The translations under genes and the position numbers were made by a program. Below the pieces are notes generated by a model. The model did no database searches. It was not told where the DNA came from and worked only from the letters and a program-made list of their open reading frames with translations. This document shows, one piece after another, positions 10,901-21,354 of a stretch of 30,835 nt of DNA; position 1 is the stretch's first letter; each line of letters begins with the position of its first letter. This DNA comes from Phaeoceros laevis (Eukaryota; Anthocerotophyta; Anthocerotopsida; Notothyladales): positions 427,837 through 458,671 of the forward strand of contig JBNGIQ010009497.1 of NCBI GenBank assembly GCA_049999765.1, given 5' to 3'.

Positions 10901-11487
10901 CGTACCATTCGAAGTAGTCCCCTGGGAAAGGACCGCAACCACAATCGCTATTGGTTCTTCAGCAAAGAAGGTCGCATATTTGTTGAGAGCAACGATTCCA
11001 CCTCTTGGGGTTACTACAGTGGAAAGGAGGAGGTACAGTGATTGCACCTGCAAAACTTATTGCACTTCTAAAGGTCTTCCCTATCCTGCTTGAAGATGTG
11101 TTGGTAGCATGTTCAAATTACTGAGATTGCTTGACTGTGCCATTTCCCTCATGAAACAGCTTGATGCACTGGTTGGGTGGCTCAACGTGAAGGGGATTAG
11201 AGAAAAGGCACTCCACAAGCAATTGGAGACACACTACACAAAACTCAGGTAATCGTCACTTCGACCAGTTGTTTCACACCCTTTTGATGATTTTGTTTTT
11301 GCAAGACATGATGAGGCGCTGAAGCGTGGTCTTCTCCTTTCCCAGCACTGCCATGCAGAAGAGAACGAAGGAGCTTGCCCAAAGACTAGCCGTCGAAGAG
11401 GCTGCTCTAAGACGGTCCATGAGGGTGCGGTCAGCTCCTCGGCCGACAGGCTTTCTGGCCTATGTAAATAGATACAGAAGCAACTGA
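7981..11487 (+). CDS. WAC-DDT-WHIM (DDW1/DDR-type) ISWI-associated chromatin-remodelling subunit, 10 exons, 750 aa
   Basis: Exons: 7981-8093, 8358-8530, 8715-9148, 9240-9309, 9418-9770, 9903-10414, 10503-10713, 10877-11032, 11160-11248 and 11346-11487. All junctions are GT-AG and the phases join without a stop (2253 nt). The N-terminus MPLLKRKPF followed by a WAC domain (about 20-115: ELVYHVRFTKEVFRDYQ, then RKRIWTCKVTGKTNLTYEEA) is typical of Acf1-like plant proteins. A DDT domain follows at about 300-365 (ILLMVWDFCVSFAKNLDLSP, then FSLEEFEKAL). A Lys/Glu/Gln coiled coil spans 555-622, and a WHIM/WSD motif follows at about 635-700 (LGKDRNHNRYWFF, GRIFVES, WGYY). Plant DDT-WAC proteins work in the nucleus with ISWI ATPases that space nucleosomes. 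The exon 6 start is uncertain: acceptor 9833 is also in phase but would add a hydrophobic 23-residue insert. The C-terminus ends RVRSAPRPTGFLAYVNRYRS, and another open frame follows it. Confidence 0.9.
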
Positions 11488-12506
11488 GAATGGAGCACAA
11501 ACCAAATTGCAGTCACGGAAGCAACAACAGCAAGCTAAGTTTGCTGCTGACGCATATCATGATTTTCATGACCTCAGGACGGAAGGTGGTGAAACTGACG
11601 GACCATCTCTTTGATCGCCCTCTCATGCTCGCTCATTACTCTTTGACGGAAGGATCCTCTAGTCCCGTCTCAGAGATCTGAAGGACCAAGGATGAAAGTT
11701 GTTGAACTCTGTAGGCTAGAGAACTTCTAATCTAGATGTAACGTTGGATTTAGGTAAATTCTGATCATTCATCCCATTCATTACACCCTTCACAGCACTC
11801 AGTTTTTACGAGTTAAAGTTCTCCAATTGTAATGGTAACGGTAAAGTAGTCCGTGTGCCTGGACATCGGTTAGGGTGGACAGTAGGCGCCGGGTTTCAGG
11901 AGCGGTGTCTCTCCCGCGCCCGGTTGAAGGTTCTTCCCGCCATGGCCTGTTCAAAGTGCGGCCTGTTCAAATCAAAAACCCCTCACCTGCTCATTCACTC
12001 TTTGTGCCAGCAGCTTGTTTAGATGCGCCCTTGCCTGAAGACGGCTTGAACAGCAGATGTCCTAGCGCGCTATCCGACCCACCTCCTGTGCTATCGCAGT
12101 TGCACGTTCAGGTTTCCTCGCAATTTACGAAGGACTTTAGGTGCTTACCTAGCTCTGTGCTCCCTTGTGTTGGTGGGTGTGGATGACCTGTTTGCCTGCA
12201 TTCCCAACCCGGATCTCGATCCACTGTCCCTGGGCTTCCGCAGGCTGGGGAATCCCTAGTGGAAGCTGCGGATGCTTTCTGTTTGGAGCTATTGAAATCC
12301 TTGCTGTTCTGTCTGTGGATGAAATTCAAGGTGTCTGATACATCTGTGGCTTTCTCCTCTTTGTGACTCAGAGCTGGCAGCCAACGCTATCGGGCATTCC
12401 CCTTTCCAGGTCGTTCTTGAGTCCTCAGTGCCAATAGACAGAGAAGGCAGACCATCCTACGGCCGCCGGAGAACTGCCCTGTGGTTTCTGAATTCTGGCA
12501 GATATC
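11488..12506 (+). other. 3' tail of the WAC-DDT gene and upstream region of the PHD gene
   Basis: Positions 11474-11614 hold a second open frame, shifted by +1 from the WAC-DDT C-terminus, with a coding-like composition (KLQSRKQQQQAKFAADAYHD). The rest, including an open frame at 11875-12186, shows no family signature and is taken as intergenic or untranslated sequence before the PHD gene ATG at 12507. Confidence 0.4.
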
Positions 12507-13614
12507 ATGAAAACATCATCTTGCCCGGAAGAATTTGAAAGGAGCCTCTACACCGTCCCGCCGCGGAAGCGGTTCAAGCTTCTGGAGAAGCAGCGAGAGG
12601 AGCAAGAGAAGCAACGGGAGGACACTAAGCCCGCCAGGCTGCCAAGGAGCAAGGAAGCAACCAAAGGTGTTTCTCTCAAGAGCAATTGTGAGCGGAAACC
12701 CACAACGCACCTCAAGCTGAGGCTTCTCGAGGAGGCGGAGGAGGAGAACAAGGAGAACAGCTCGTTGGCCTCCAACATGGCTAACCCTCTGGTGGAGCTG
12801 GCGGCCAAGAAGAGCGGCATCACCTCCCGAATCTCCGCTCCTTGCAAAGAGTCCACGCAGCAGCAGCCCGAGGAAGAAGAGGAAGAAGACGACGGAGTGT
12901 CCTGTGACGTGTGCCGCAGTGGCGACGCCGACCCCACGGACCCCATCGTCTTCTGCGATGGCTGCAACATGGCCGTGCACACCAAGTGCTACGGCTACCC
13001 GCTCTCTCTGGTGGTCCCGGACGGAGACTGGTTCTGCGCCCGCTGCAGGGAGGAGGGTGCGTCCCAGAGCAGGTGCTGCCTTTGTCCTTCCACCGTGGGG
13101 GCCATGAAACGGACCACTGACGGGAGCTGGGCTCATATCTCCTGCGCCATCTTCGTCCCCGAGGTCTTTTTCGGATGTGGGGAAGGTAGGGAGCCTGTGG
13201 ACTGCAGCAGAGTGCCTGCAAAGAGACTGGACATGGTGTGCTCGGTCTGCAGGGGTACCGGTGGGGCTTGCGTACAGTGCACCGAGACCGGATGCGGGGA
13301 GACGTTTCACGTTGCTTGTGGGTTCGACAGAGACTTCTCGTTCGAGTATCTGCATTCAGCCAAGGGAGCAGTGGTGGTTGCCTTCTGTGAGAAGCACACT
13401 TCCGCTTGGGAAAAGGTATTAAAATGTATGCTTATTTTGGTTTTTTGTTTTGTTCACGCTTATTTTGATTTGTACTTGGTTGAGAGTTTTTGGTCTGTCC
13501 TTCATTGATGAACACCGTTTGTCTGTGTCGTCTCTGCAGCACGAATCCAAGCCGCGGAAGGGCTTCAAAATCGTGCCGAGGCAAATAGCGGAGTCTGCTA
13601 AGACTAGGGCTTAA
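12507..13614 (+). CDS. PHD finger plus extended PHD (JADE/BRPF-like) protein, 2 exons, 327 aa
   Basis: Exons 12507-13415 and 13540-13614; the intron runs GTATTA..CTGCAG in phase 0. The N-terminal third is charged and Glu/Lys-rich with a likely coiled coil (LLEKQREEQEKQREDTK) and an acidic run (EEEEEEDD, about 122-129). A canonical C4HC3 PHD finger spans about 133-183 (CDVC..FCDGCNMAVHTKCYG, then WFCARC). An extended PHD (zinc knuckle plus second PHD) follows to about 297 (RCCLCPSTVGAMKRT, WAHISCAIFVPEV, CSVC, CGETFHVACGF, FCEKH). Families with this PHD-knuckle-PHD module read histone H3 tails and nucleosomes. Plant members of similar length (for example At3g14740, from memory) are poorly characterised. 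The short second exon ends in a basic tail (KPRKGFKIVPRQ). Nuclear location is inferred. The gene converges on the minus-strand PHD gene at 14385. Confidence 0.9.
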
Positions 13615-14384
13615 ATAGAGACTGACATACTTTCGATAATCATGCATGATTGCTGGTGGAAGTGATCAAAGACAACTGTTGCTTCGTTTTGTGCAAACCA
13701 TTAAGGGCACAACCACGGACAGCCTGCTTGTAAGCGCAGGACAGAATGCCTGAGAAACTTGCGCAGAGCTGCAGGCAAATGTCATACAGAAACTTGCTGC
13801 CAGCCACATGCAATGAATTTGCTAACCATCCGGCAGGAGGATGGTCGAAGTGAAATGGGTGATATTGCACACCGCAGAGTGAAAACTGGAAATACCCTTG
13901 AGCAAGTTCCATGAAATTGGAGAATGCTGCTTTCTCAAATCCTGCAGAATTGCTCCTGTCAGATTGTTTAGACAGTGATTAGGATATACATACACAATTA
14001 GGAGACCACAGTTTATGCAGTTGGAGCTAATAGCTGCACGATATTTTACGCAAGTAGACTAGTGACCCAGAATGTTCGTTCCATACAGACGGCTGGACAT
14101 GTAGCGAGCTAAACACGTTCAAAATGGCCCTACCTGGAGGGCAAACAGATGTATATATTCTGGGCTTCCACCTTCCTGCAAGATGACCATAACAGCTCCA
14201 GCAAAACGTTGGCAAGAATATAAACTTGCCAACAGCCACCAAGGACCACCATCACTGTCCTTCTCATCACTTCCGGCGCACTGCATCACAGCTTTCGGCA
14301 CTGATTAGTGACATTAGTGGTACAGTCATCCAAGCAGGTTGGGCAATCACTCTGTTTCGGTGTTAGAGGTCCTCGCTTAGTCTA
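13615..14384. other. intergenic region between convergent genes
   Basis: This 770-bp stretch lies between the stop codons of two convergent genes and should hold both 3' UTRs. Short open frames on the minus strand (13640-13912 and 14027-14301) have no recognisable product. No RNA gene or repeat is seen. Confidence 0.5.
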
Positions 14385-16886
14385 TCAGCTCTGCTGGTCA
14401 ACAGGTGGCCATCCAAAGAGACTTCTTAATGAGTCCTTAGGGATGCTTGAAAAGCCATCTGAGACCTTCAGCATCATGTCAAACTCCTCCTCTGCTTGCT
14501 GCAGCTTTTGCAACTGGGCAAGAACAGCATCATCACCCCCTAAGAACTTTAGATCCCTCTTCTTTTTTTCTTGATCTATCACCTGAGCCACTTTAGTGAG
14601 GTGGCACTTTCTCACAAGAAGTTGAGCCTCAGCGCACTTGTACTCTGCTGCTTGAGTCTCCCTCAGCTTCCGCAGGGCATCATGGATCTGTCCATCCAGC
14701 TTGGATTCCAGAAGCTGCAGAGGTGTCCGAGATACTTCCAATCCACCAAGGTTAGGTGAAGGGGGTGCACAGGCAGAAACAGACAACCCAGACTGAGGCA
14801 CAGAAGTGCCTTCCATTTGATGCTTCTTTCGAGCGGAACGTAACCTAGATGAGACTGAGTTCTGTGTACAAAGCTGCCCCTCACACAGACTTCCCACTGA
14901 GAGCGGATTGCCTGGACTTCCAGCATCTACCGAAAAATCCCCTTGTAAACTAGCAACAGTGTTTGAATCAGCTCTGTACAGCATTTGTGTTGCAGACCTT
15001 AAATCATCGGCCTCTGACAACCCAAGTCCACCACTTGTGGCCATATCCCGACCATGCTCATTAGACCCATCTACTGCACTCCTAAGGCCCTGAAGGCGTT
15101 CATTCAGGCCACTGCTCACGGCAGGAGGACTGTCCTTCTCCCAGGGCGAAGTTAAGCTAGACGGGGTGGCAGTCGTGCGCAAAGAGGCAGGCGTGTTACT
15201 AGCAGGAAGCCACTGATCAAGACTGGCCTCTGATTGATGCATACCTTCCGCTGGCATGGGTACACTTTTTCCACTACTCTGGTGGTTTACTGCAAACAGC
15301 AAAAGCGGCACATGAAAAAAATCTACAGCTGATTGCTCCACACGTTGTATCATTAAGCTTGACAAAGAAAGCAGTAAACGCAGAAATATCTCATGAGCTG
15401 AATCATTACCCACTTGAGCTTGAGCTGCGAGGCTTTCATAAGCCTTTTGATATGGCACCCCTTCCCGAATCTGCCATTCCAAGACACTGGTTCAGGGATG
15501 ATCTAAGACAGAGGCAATGCCGTGTGCTCCAGGCAGTGCTTGGTACTGACTAAGTGCCAAAATTAAGCTTCACACACCTGGCCACCTCTCTATTTCTTGG
15601 CAGAAAACACCCAGCAGGAATGATGCATGGCCCCACACAGTCCAGTAGTCCAGCAGTTTGCAAAGCTACTCGTAACATGCAAACAGCGAAGATGCACAAA
15701 GATCACCCACCTGCTGCAGAGTTTTTTGAACAAGGGCCTCCAACACCCTTCCTCCATGGCCACCATGAGAGGTTCCATGTGAAGTTCCTTTCAAAATCTT
15801 GAGAGCTCTCCTTAGTATCTGTTCAGCCGAAGCTTTAGCCCCTGCACTTCCCACGGACTCAAGCAGCCGAGTTACCAGATCTCGGAGGTCGGACCTCTTG
15901 TCGCAACGCCTACACAAGTATTCCATGTCTATACCAGTTTTCTTGACTACTCCAGCCAGCTCGGCTTCCAATGCACAATCGAGATGAACTGCATGTGCAC
16001 ACGCTGCACCTCCTGATGATCTCTGGAGGCATCGTATCATATTTCCTTGTCGATCACATGCTTCTATAACTCCACAACAAAGAATGCACTTGCATTCCCT
16101 GCAAAAGGCAGGCTCCGCACAGCATATTTCACAGGTTGAATATCCACTGGGGCCTGCACCTGCACTCTGGGATAGCTCCAAAGGACAGGAGGCATTGTCA
16201 GCTTTGCATCGCTTTTTAAGCTTTTTTCCTCCGCTTGAATCCACTCCGAAAAGCCTTTCACGGCGTCCAGGTTCACTTCCTCCGCGTTTTGCAGTTACTG
16301 TTAGAAACAGAATGAGAAATCAGCAACAACCAAAAAAACTGCAGCACCACAATCAGATGATACCAAATCCGACAGACTTACGTCCACCGGCCTTTGAAGG
16401 GACTCTCCACTGGAATGATTCGAAGAAGTCGTCTGTATTGACTTTCGGATAGTGCTTGGTGAGGTAGTCCCTCAGACTCTTCTTACTCGCGAATTCTAAG
16501 GTTTTCTCCTTCTCCTTCCAGAACGACCGTGGGGGAATCAAGTACCTATCCTGCCAGTAGTCATTATTCAGAGACCTGAGCCCTACTCTCCAACTCCAAA
16601 CCTCGCCTGGATTAGGCCAATCCTGCGGAGCGTACGGCCACCCGTGACCCTTCTCCCCTGCACTGACCAGCTTCCTGGGTACAATCGCATCACTTGGAAG
16701 ACGCGCGGGTCCAGAACTGCGAACGTTACCAGGAGCAGGGACTACAGCAAGTGGTAGGGGTGAATTGCTTCCTGCTGCAACAGGTGGAGGAGTCGCAAAT
16801 GTGCTGTCCTTGTCGTCCTGTATCTTCTGAGGTTCGGACGGGCCTGGTTCCTCTTTGGGAGACGTGGCAGCCAGTGGTGGAGACAT
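14385..16886 (-). CDS. plant PHD-superfamily protein with N-terminal W-rich domain and C-terminal coiled coil (At1g32810-like), 3 exons, 725 aa
   Basis: Minus-strand exons: 16886-16382, 16297-15711 and 15470-14385. The introns are GTAAGT..AACAG (phase 1) and GTGGGT..GGCAG (phase 0), and the total is 2178 nt. The ATG at 16886 is the first in the frame; the open frame extends upstream only through TTG. Residues 80-165 form a Trp-rich plant domain (GWPYAPQDWPNPGEVWSWRV, DRYLIPP, FFESFQWRVP), which I believe is the DUF7081 type. Residues 224-305 hold an atypical Cys-rich zinc finger (CEICCAEPAFCRECKCILCC, then HAVHLDCALEAE and YLCRRCDKRSDL). A Ser/Pro-rich middle leads to a coiled coil (ESKLDGQIHDALRKLRETQA, then VIDQEKKKR). 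The order matches Arabidopsis RING/FYVE/PHD-superfamily proteins of unknown function. A nuclear chromatin role is inferred only. The exon 3 acceptor could instead be at 15487, but that breaks phase. Confidence 0.82.
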
Positions 16887-17258
16887 CGACACACGGAATT
16901 GCAAACCGCATTCTTCTCCTGAATTGTTTCTGCTCTACCTCCAGAACTTGTAAGGCGCTAGCCGAAGGGCAATGTGGAATAACGTAGTCAGGGGCACTCT
17001 GAGACGAAAACCCTCGCCAATGCGACAAGAACAATTGTTCAGCTATAGTCGGGAAGTCAAGCGCAGGTAGAGGAACGAGAAGGAGCCGACTTGTTTCCTT
17101 GCCGTTCATCAGCCAAGTAACGTGACTTTTAAGGAACCCACGACAAGCACGAACGGTCATAAAACCCTACGCTCAGAGTCGCCACCTTTGAAGCGCGGAA
17201 CGTACTCACCGAAGTTGGCCGTATCATTTACTCTTCCAGATCGGACATTACATCGAAG
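16887..17258. promoter_or_regulatory. divergent intergenic promoter region
   Basis: Only 372 bp separate the start codons of the minus-strand PHD-superfamily gene and the plus-strand glycine-rich chloroplast protein, so both promoters and leaders must lie here. No TATA box is obvious. Open frames on the minus strand up to 17160 look like leader sequence rather than protein. Confidence 0.5.
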
Positions 17259-17938
17259 ATGAGTCAGGCTGGGCTGCTATGCGGTTGCGCTGCTGGTCCC
17301 TTGGAACTTCGGATGTCAAGCAAGCCAGCTCGGCAAAAGTTGCAAATGCAGGCGAGGGTTGTATGCATGAAGAGACCGGTATGCTTCTGTTTACAGCTTT
17401 TTGTCAAGTTTGTTCCGGATGTTTTATGTGGAAACTCGAGTTCGAGAGAATTGATGGCTGTGTTTGGGATGGCAGGTGGTCACCTGCCAGACTGAACAGC
17501 AAACAATCCAGAATCAGAACGCTGTGGCAAACAAGGCTCCAATGGACGGTAATGTTTCTTCGATTCTACCTTTTGGGGTCTGTCAGCTTACCTCGTAGCG
17601 CCTTGTTGGAACGATTGCACTATGTGATTTGATACTGCTTAGGATGGAGGAATTTTTGACGCTAGGATCGATGGATTTCGCGCCTTATGTGTTTTGACCT
17701 TGTCGCAGCCAAGACAGCTACACCGCGACTTGATGATGGCGGGTCTGGCCTTCCCCCTCGCGATGGTGGAGGTGGAGGAGGTGGTGGTGGTGGTGGTGGA
17801 TGGGGTGCAGGAGGATTCATCTTTTGGGGTTTGCTGCTCTTGCTGGGGGTCATTAGAGATCGAGAGACTGACAAAGCCTACAAGGGGAAAGGTTTTATAA
17901 CACGGAAGAAAAAGAAGTATAGTGGTCAGCCAGCGTAG
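17259..17938 (+). CDS. glycine-rich chloroplast membrane protein, YELLOW LEAF 1-like, 3 exons, 140 aa
   Basis: Exons 17259-17378, 17476-17548 and 17709-17938. The introns are GTATGC..GGCAG (phase 0) and GTAATG..CGCAG (phase 1), and the total is 423 nt. The N-terminus is basic, Ser/Ala-rich and nearly free of acidic residues, as in a chloroplast transit peptide. The mature part has a Gly-rich run (12 consecutive Gly encoded by GGN repeats at about 17764-17800). One membrane segment follows (GGFIFWGLLLLLGVI), then a charged tail (RDRETDKAYKGKGF, RKKKK). This order (transit peptide, poly-Gly, single aromatic membrane helix, charged tail) is that of the plant YL1-type chloroplast proteins linked to chloroplast development. 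The assignment rests on architecture, since Gly-rich sequence carries little information. The gene is divergent from the PHD gene. Confidence 0.6.
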
Positions 17939-18897
17939 AAGCTGTAGGTGCAGATTCTCTCCTATTCTGTGCTGTATATACTACCCGACTATTGGACCTC
18001 GCTATAAATGACATCATCTTTGTGACCAGCTACCTGAGGGGCCATGCCACAAGCGTGGCCAAGCAGTTGTCTATTATCTTGGCATGCCAACTTCTTTCTG
18101 CTGTGCTGAACTTCAAGGTAGGGCATTTTCTTGGGAGATGGAACACATGAATGAGACGCTCTTGTGAGAGTTGTCCTTGCCTTGGATTTAGAGAGCGCTG
18201 GGATCAACCATCCAATTTTCAACAGCAGATGGAGGCAGAATGCTCTAGGACTGCAGGGGTTTCCAAGGTTCTTCAAATCAGATGACCTGAGTCGATCATT
18301 TGCACGAGAATGTTTTTGTGTCTGCCTTACATTCTGCTGAGCCTGGGGCTGGTGGGCTGTGGAGTGATGGGGTAGTCTAGAGCGTGGACATGGCCAAAGA
18401 GCTTTCAACTCGCCTTCCAAATTCACTGCTGAGAACCAGCAATTTTGAGGGAAGACAATTCAAGACAGCACAGTCTAGAGACTCTAGGCTCAGCTGGTTC
18501 GAACAAAAAGTCGGTGAACTTCGGAGTCTTACCCAGGCCTCGCCGAGTTTTCAAGCTACGGTATAGACACGTACATACCCAGCAAGGACATCGGTTCGGA
18601 GCTTTTGGGGGATCCACGAGTCCCTCCAGAGTGGCACCAGGCAAGCAGAAATGGGGAAGATGAATACAAATGGACGTAGAGTATCGAGAACTCGAAGCTT
18701 CTAGTTACTATTTATGGCAGACACCTTTAGGGCTCCAACAACGCCCCCGCTTTCGACTCGTGTTGGTCAGAAGCGCGTGCTTATTTTGCCTTCACGCTTC
18801 ATAGAGAGGGCTGGCCGTGAGATCAGACCTGTAACTATCATTCAAAACAAGTTCCCGTAGCCCTTGGGGCTTGGGGGAGGTAGCACGTTCTGTAGGC
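17939..18897 (+). other. intergenic region upstream of the RBR gene
   Basis: About 960 bp without a recognised gene. The plus frame from 17923 to about 18150 is open and encodes a hydrophobic stretch ending at a possible donor (AAG/GTAGGG at 18118), but it has no start codon. A minus-strand open frame at 17989-18426 has no family signature. The right end should contain the RBR promoter; no TATA box is clear. Confidence 0.4.
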
Positions 18898-19959
18898 ATG
18901 GCAGATGATTCCGAGTTCGCGTTCCAGCTTCAACTTACAGAAGTTCTGGCTGCATCATATGTAACTGCTGGATTGGCAGAGCGTCCGCACATGCCTGCAG
19001 CTGAAGTTCCGCCTGTCAAGGCTGATGAGCCAGTAAAGGCTGGCAGAACTCGAGCAGGTCCTAAGCACTCCATCAGGAAAAGGAAGAGCAGAGATCTTGC
19101 TGGTGTCAAAACGACTGAAGAGAAGGAAGCCGTCTCACAGATTTGCGGCATTTGCTTGGAAGGCAAACCTTCCAGGAATTTTCTGCTGCTCGAGGGCTGT
19201 GGCCACAAATTCTGTGCGGACTGTACCGCACAGCATGTTCGAGTGAAGGTGGAGAGTGCTCAGGTGCCGGTCACCTGTCCAGAGCCAGGCTGCCCAGCTT
19301 CGATTTGTAGTGAGGAGTGCCAAGACCTGCAGCTGCCTATGGCGGTACTGGATAGCATGGCAAAGCTTGAAGCCGTAGCTTCCATTCCTGAAGCTGACAG
19401 AGTTTATTGCCCCTTTCCCGATTGCTCAGCTCTGATGACGAAGCCGCAGAGAATTCGTGCTCAGCCTAGCCCTCCCAGACCGTCCACTTCAAGCACCTCA
19501 TCTGCCGCCTTAGCTGGTCCCTCAAATCTACAGGGATCAAGGATGGCTAGGGTTACCTCTGTTGAATGCTTCACCTGTCACAGATTGTTTTGTGCCACCT
19601 GCAATGTGCGGTGGCATGGAGATCTGTCTTGTACGCAGTACCAGAAAGGTCTACTAGAGGACAAGAACGAGGAGGTACAATTTAGGAATTTGGTGAAGGT
19701 CAAGAAGTGGAAGGAGTGCGCAAAGTGCAAAAGCATGATTGAACTCAAGGAAGGCTGCATACACATGACTTGCAAGTAAGTAGGTGACACAGTTTTGCTC
19801 CTTGTCTGCTTCAATTTTCGGACATAGTCCTGAGTCCTGACAAATGCGACGGTGCGCAGGTGCGGGTACCAGTTTTGTTACAGTTGCGGGCTAAGATGGG
19901 GAAGTTCGAAATGCCAATGCGCCAATCAGCCAATTTTTGGCCGGTTCTTCAGGCCTTAA
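18898..19959 (+). CDS. RING-between-RING (RBR) E3 ubiquitin ligase, 2 exons, 325 aa
   Basis: Exons 18898-19775 and 19860-19959; the intron is GTAAGT..GCGCAG in phase 2. The ATG at 18898 opens MADDSEFAFQLQLTEVL, a start typical of plant RBR proteins; the upstream in-frame extension has only TTG. RING1 starts at residue 83 (CGICLEG..CGHKFCADC) and the IBR covers about 180-255 (YCPFPDCSALM..CFTCHRLFCATCNVRWH). RING2 begins WKECAKCKSMIELKEGCIHM, and the conserved Cys of GCxHMxC is residue 292. In this family that Cys receives ubiquitin as a thioester from the E2, so the enzyme should be catalytically competent. The IBR has a Ser/Pro-rich insert (PSPPRPSTSSTSS). The tail after RING2 is short (ANQPIFGRFFRP), which could be natural or a truncation caused by the gene only 84 bp downstream. 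Confidence 0.9.
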
Positions 19960-20043
19960 AAGGCCACTGTAGAAAGCCACGTCACTTATCGTTACGAATC
20001 TGACGTTTAGCAAAATCCCCCTCACAGCGGGGACTTCGTTCAG

Positions 20044-21354
20044 ATGGGTTCGTTCCTCTTATCCTATGGGGCCTATGGGGCTGCACCGGCATCCCCCTTG
20101 TCTTTGCATTCAAGCCGCATGTCCTGTTGCACCTCTACTCCGTGTAGCAGGAATCTGTTTTGCCGGGCTTCGTCTCCTACCTCGGCCACTTCTTCCAGCG
20201 AAGGTGCTGATTCAAGTGGACCCAAAAAGCAGTCTTCTTGGGATGCCAAGGACTTCGAGGGGAACGACTACCTCTACCGGCTGGGCAAGGAAGCGGACAA
20301 CCTGAACATCACAGTGGGAGCCCGCGCAGGAGTCATTGATGACCTGTTTGTTGGGAATTTCCTAGGGAAGGACGCGGACATTGTTTTCGCTTACCGGCAG
20401 ACAGTCACTAGATCTTTTGGCCATCTTCAAGGAGACTACTACATCGCACCATCCTTTCTGGATAAGGTGACAACCCACATAGCCAAGAACTTTCTTGCAA
20501 GCCAAATCGATGCCAATGTGCCGCTCATCCTGGGAGTTTGGGGAGGTAAGGGTCAAGGGAAGACCTTCCAGACTGAGCTCATCTTCAAGGCATTGGACCT
20601 GGAGCCTGTAATTCTGTCTGCCGGGGAGCTTGAGTCCGAGTGGGCTGGGCAGCCAGGGAAGCTGATCCGGGAGCGCTACAGGGCTGCCTCCCAGGTGATT
20701 CACAACAGGGGAAAGCTCAGCTGCTTAATGATCAACGACCTGGATGCCGGGATTGGCCACTTCGAGAACACCCAGGTGACCGTGAACAACCAGATGGTAG
20801 TAGGAACTCTGATGAACTTGTGTGACAACCCTACGAGGGTGAGCATCGGGCAGGATTGGAGGGATGCTGATGTGGTGAACAGGGTGCCGGTGATTGTGAC
20901 TGGTAACGATTTTTCCACCCTCTGGGCGCCTCTTATCAGGGACGGTAGGATGGATAAGTTTTACTGGCAACCTACTAGAGAGGACATCATCAACACAGTG
21001 TTCCAAATGTACAGGAAGGATAACTTGAGCATGCAACATGTGGCAAAGATTGTGGATACTTTTCCCAACCAACCCCTTGATTTTTATGGAGCACTCCGAT
21101 CCCGGACTTATGACAAGCACATTTTGGACTGGGTGAATAAAGCTGGGGGTGCGGAGAAGATGGGGTCGACACTTGTGAATAGGAGGAGGAACCAACCTCT
21201 TCCACCCTTTCTGGCTCCCAAGCAGACTCTGAAAGATCTCTTGAAGGCGGGGGAGTCTCTGGTGGCCGAGCAGGACTTGGTCATGAGCATGAGATTGTCA
21301 GACGAGTACATGAAGAAGCAAACCGGCCCTGCCATAGGACTGCTTGCCTCGTAG
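20044..21354 (+). CDS. Rubisco activase-like AAA+ ATPase (At1g73110 type), chloroplast, intronless, 436 aa
   Basis: A single uninterrupted reading frame. The Ser/Thr/Cys-rich N-terminus (about 1-60) fits a chloroplast transit peptide. The AAA+ core has Walker A GGKGQGKT (167-174) and Walker B LMINDLDAG (228-236). It also has the Rubisco-activase signature RVPVIVTGNDFSTLWAPLIR followed by RDGRMDKFYWQPTRED. Rubisco activases use ATP to strip inhibitory sugar phosphates from Rubisco. Several features point instead to the paralogue represented by Arabidopsis At1g73110: DDLFVGNFLGKDADIVF, FPNQPLDFYGALRSRTYD, and the ending with ALLS-type helices and no redox-Cys C-terminal extension. The function of that paralogue is not settled. 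Lack of introns is unusual compared with seed-plant copies and could mean a retrocopy. All AAA+ motifs are intact, so it should be active. Its ATG is only 84 bp after the RBR stop. Confidence 0.88.
   Translation: MGSFLLSYGAYGAAPASPLSLHSSRMSCCTSTPCSRNLFCRASSPTSATSSSEGADSSGPKKQSSWDAKDFEGNDYLYRLGKEADNLNITVGARAGVIDDLFVGNFLGKDADIVFAYRQTVTRSFGHLQGDYYIAPSFLDKVTTHIAKNFLASQIDANVPLILGVWGGKGQGKTFQTELIFKALDLEPVILSAGELESEWAGQPGKLIRERYRAASQVIHNRGKLSCLMINDLDAGIGHFENTQVTVNNQMVVGTLMNLCDNPTRVSIGQDWRDADVVNRVPVIVTGNDFSTLWAPLIRDGRMDKFYWQPTREDIINTVFQMYRKDNLSMQHVAKIVDTFPNQPLDFYGALRSRTYDKHILDWVNKAGGAEKMGSTLVNRRRNQPLPPFLAPKQTLKDLLKAGESLVAEQDLVMSMRLSDEYMKKQTGPAIGLLAS

Noticed and set aside
12516-13355. 279-codon minus-strand open frame opposite the PHD gene
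   Set aside because: It is antisense to a clear PHD/ePHD coding exon; the GC-rich codon use of the real gene leaves the reverse frame open.
15300-15345. Possible 37-nt intron in exon 3 of the minus-strand PHD-superfamily gene (GTAGAT..TTGCAG)
   Set aside because: It is shorter than plausible plant introns, and the frame is open through it.
17923-18150. Open plus-strand frame with a hydrophobic 75-residue product and a possible donor at 18118
   Set aside because: It has no start codon and no in-phase junction with the glycine-rich protein, and I recognise no family. It lies in the expected 3' UTR.
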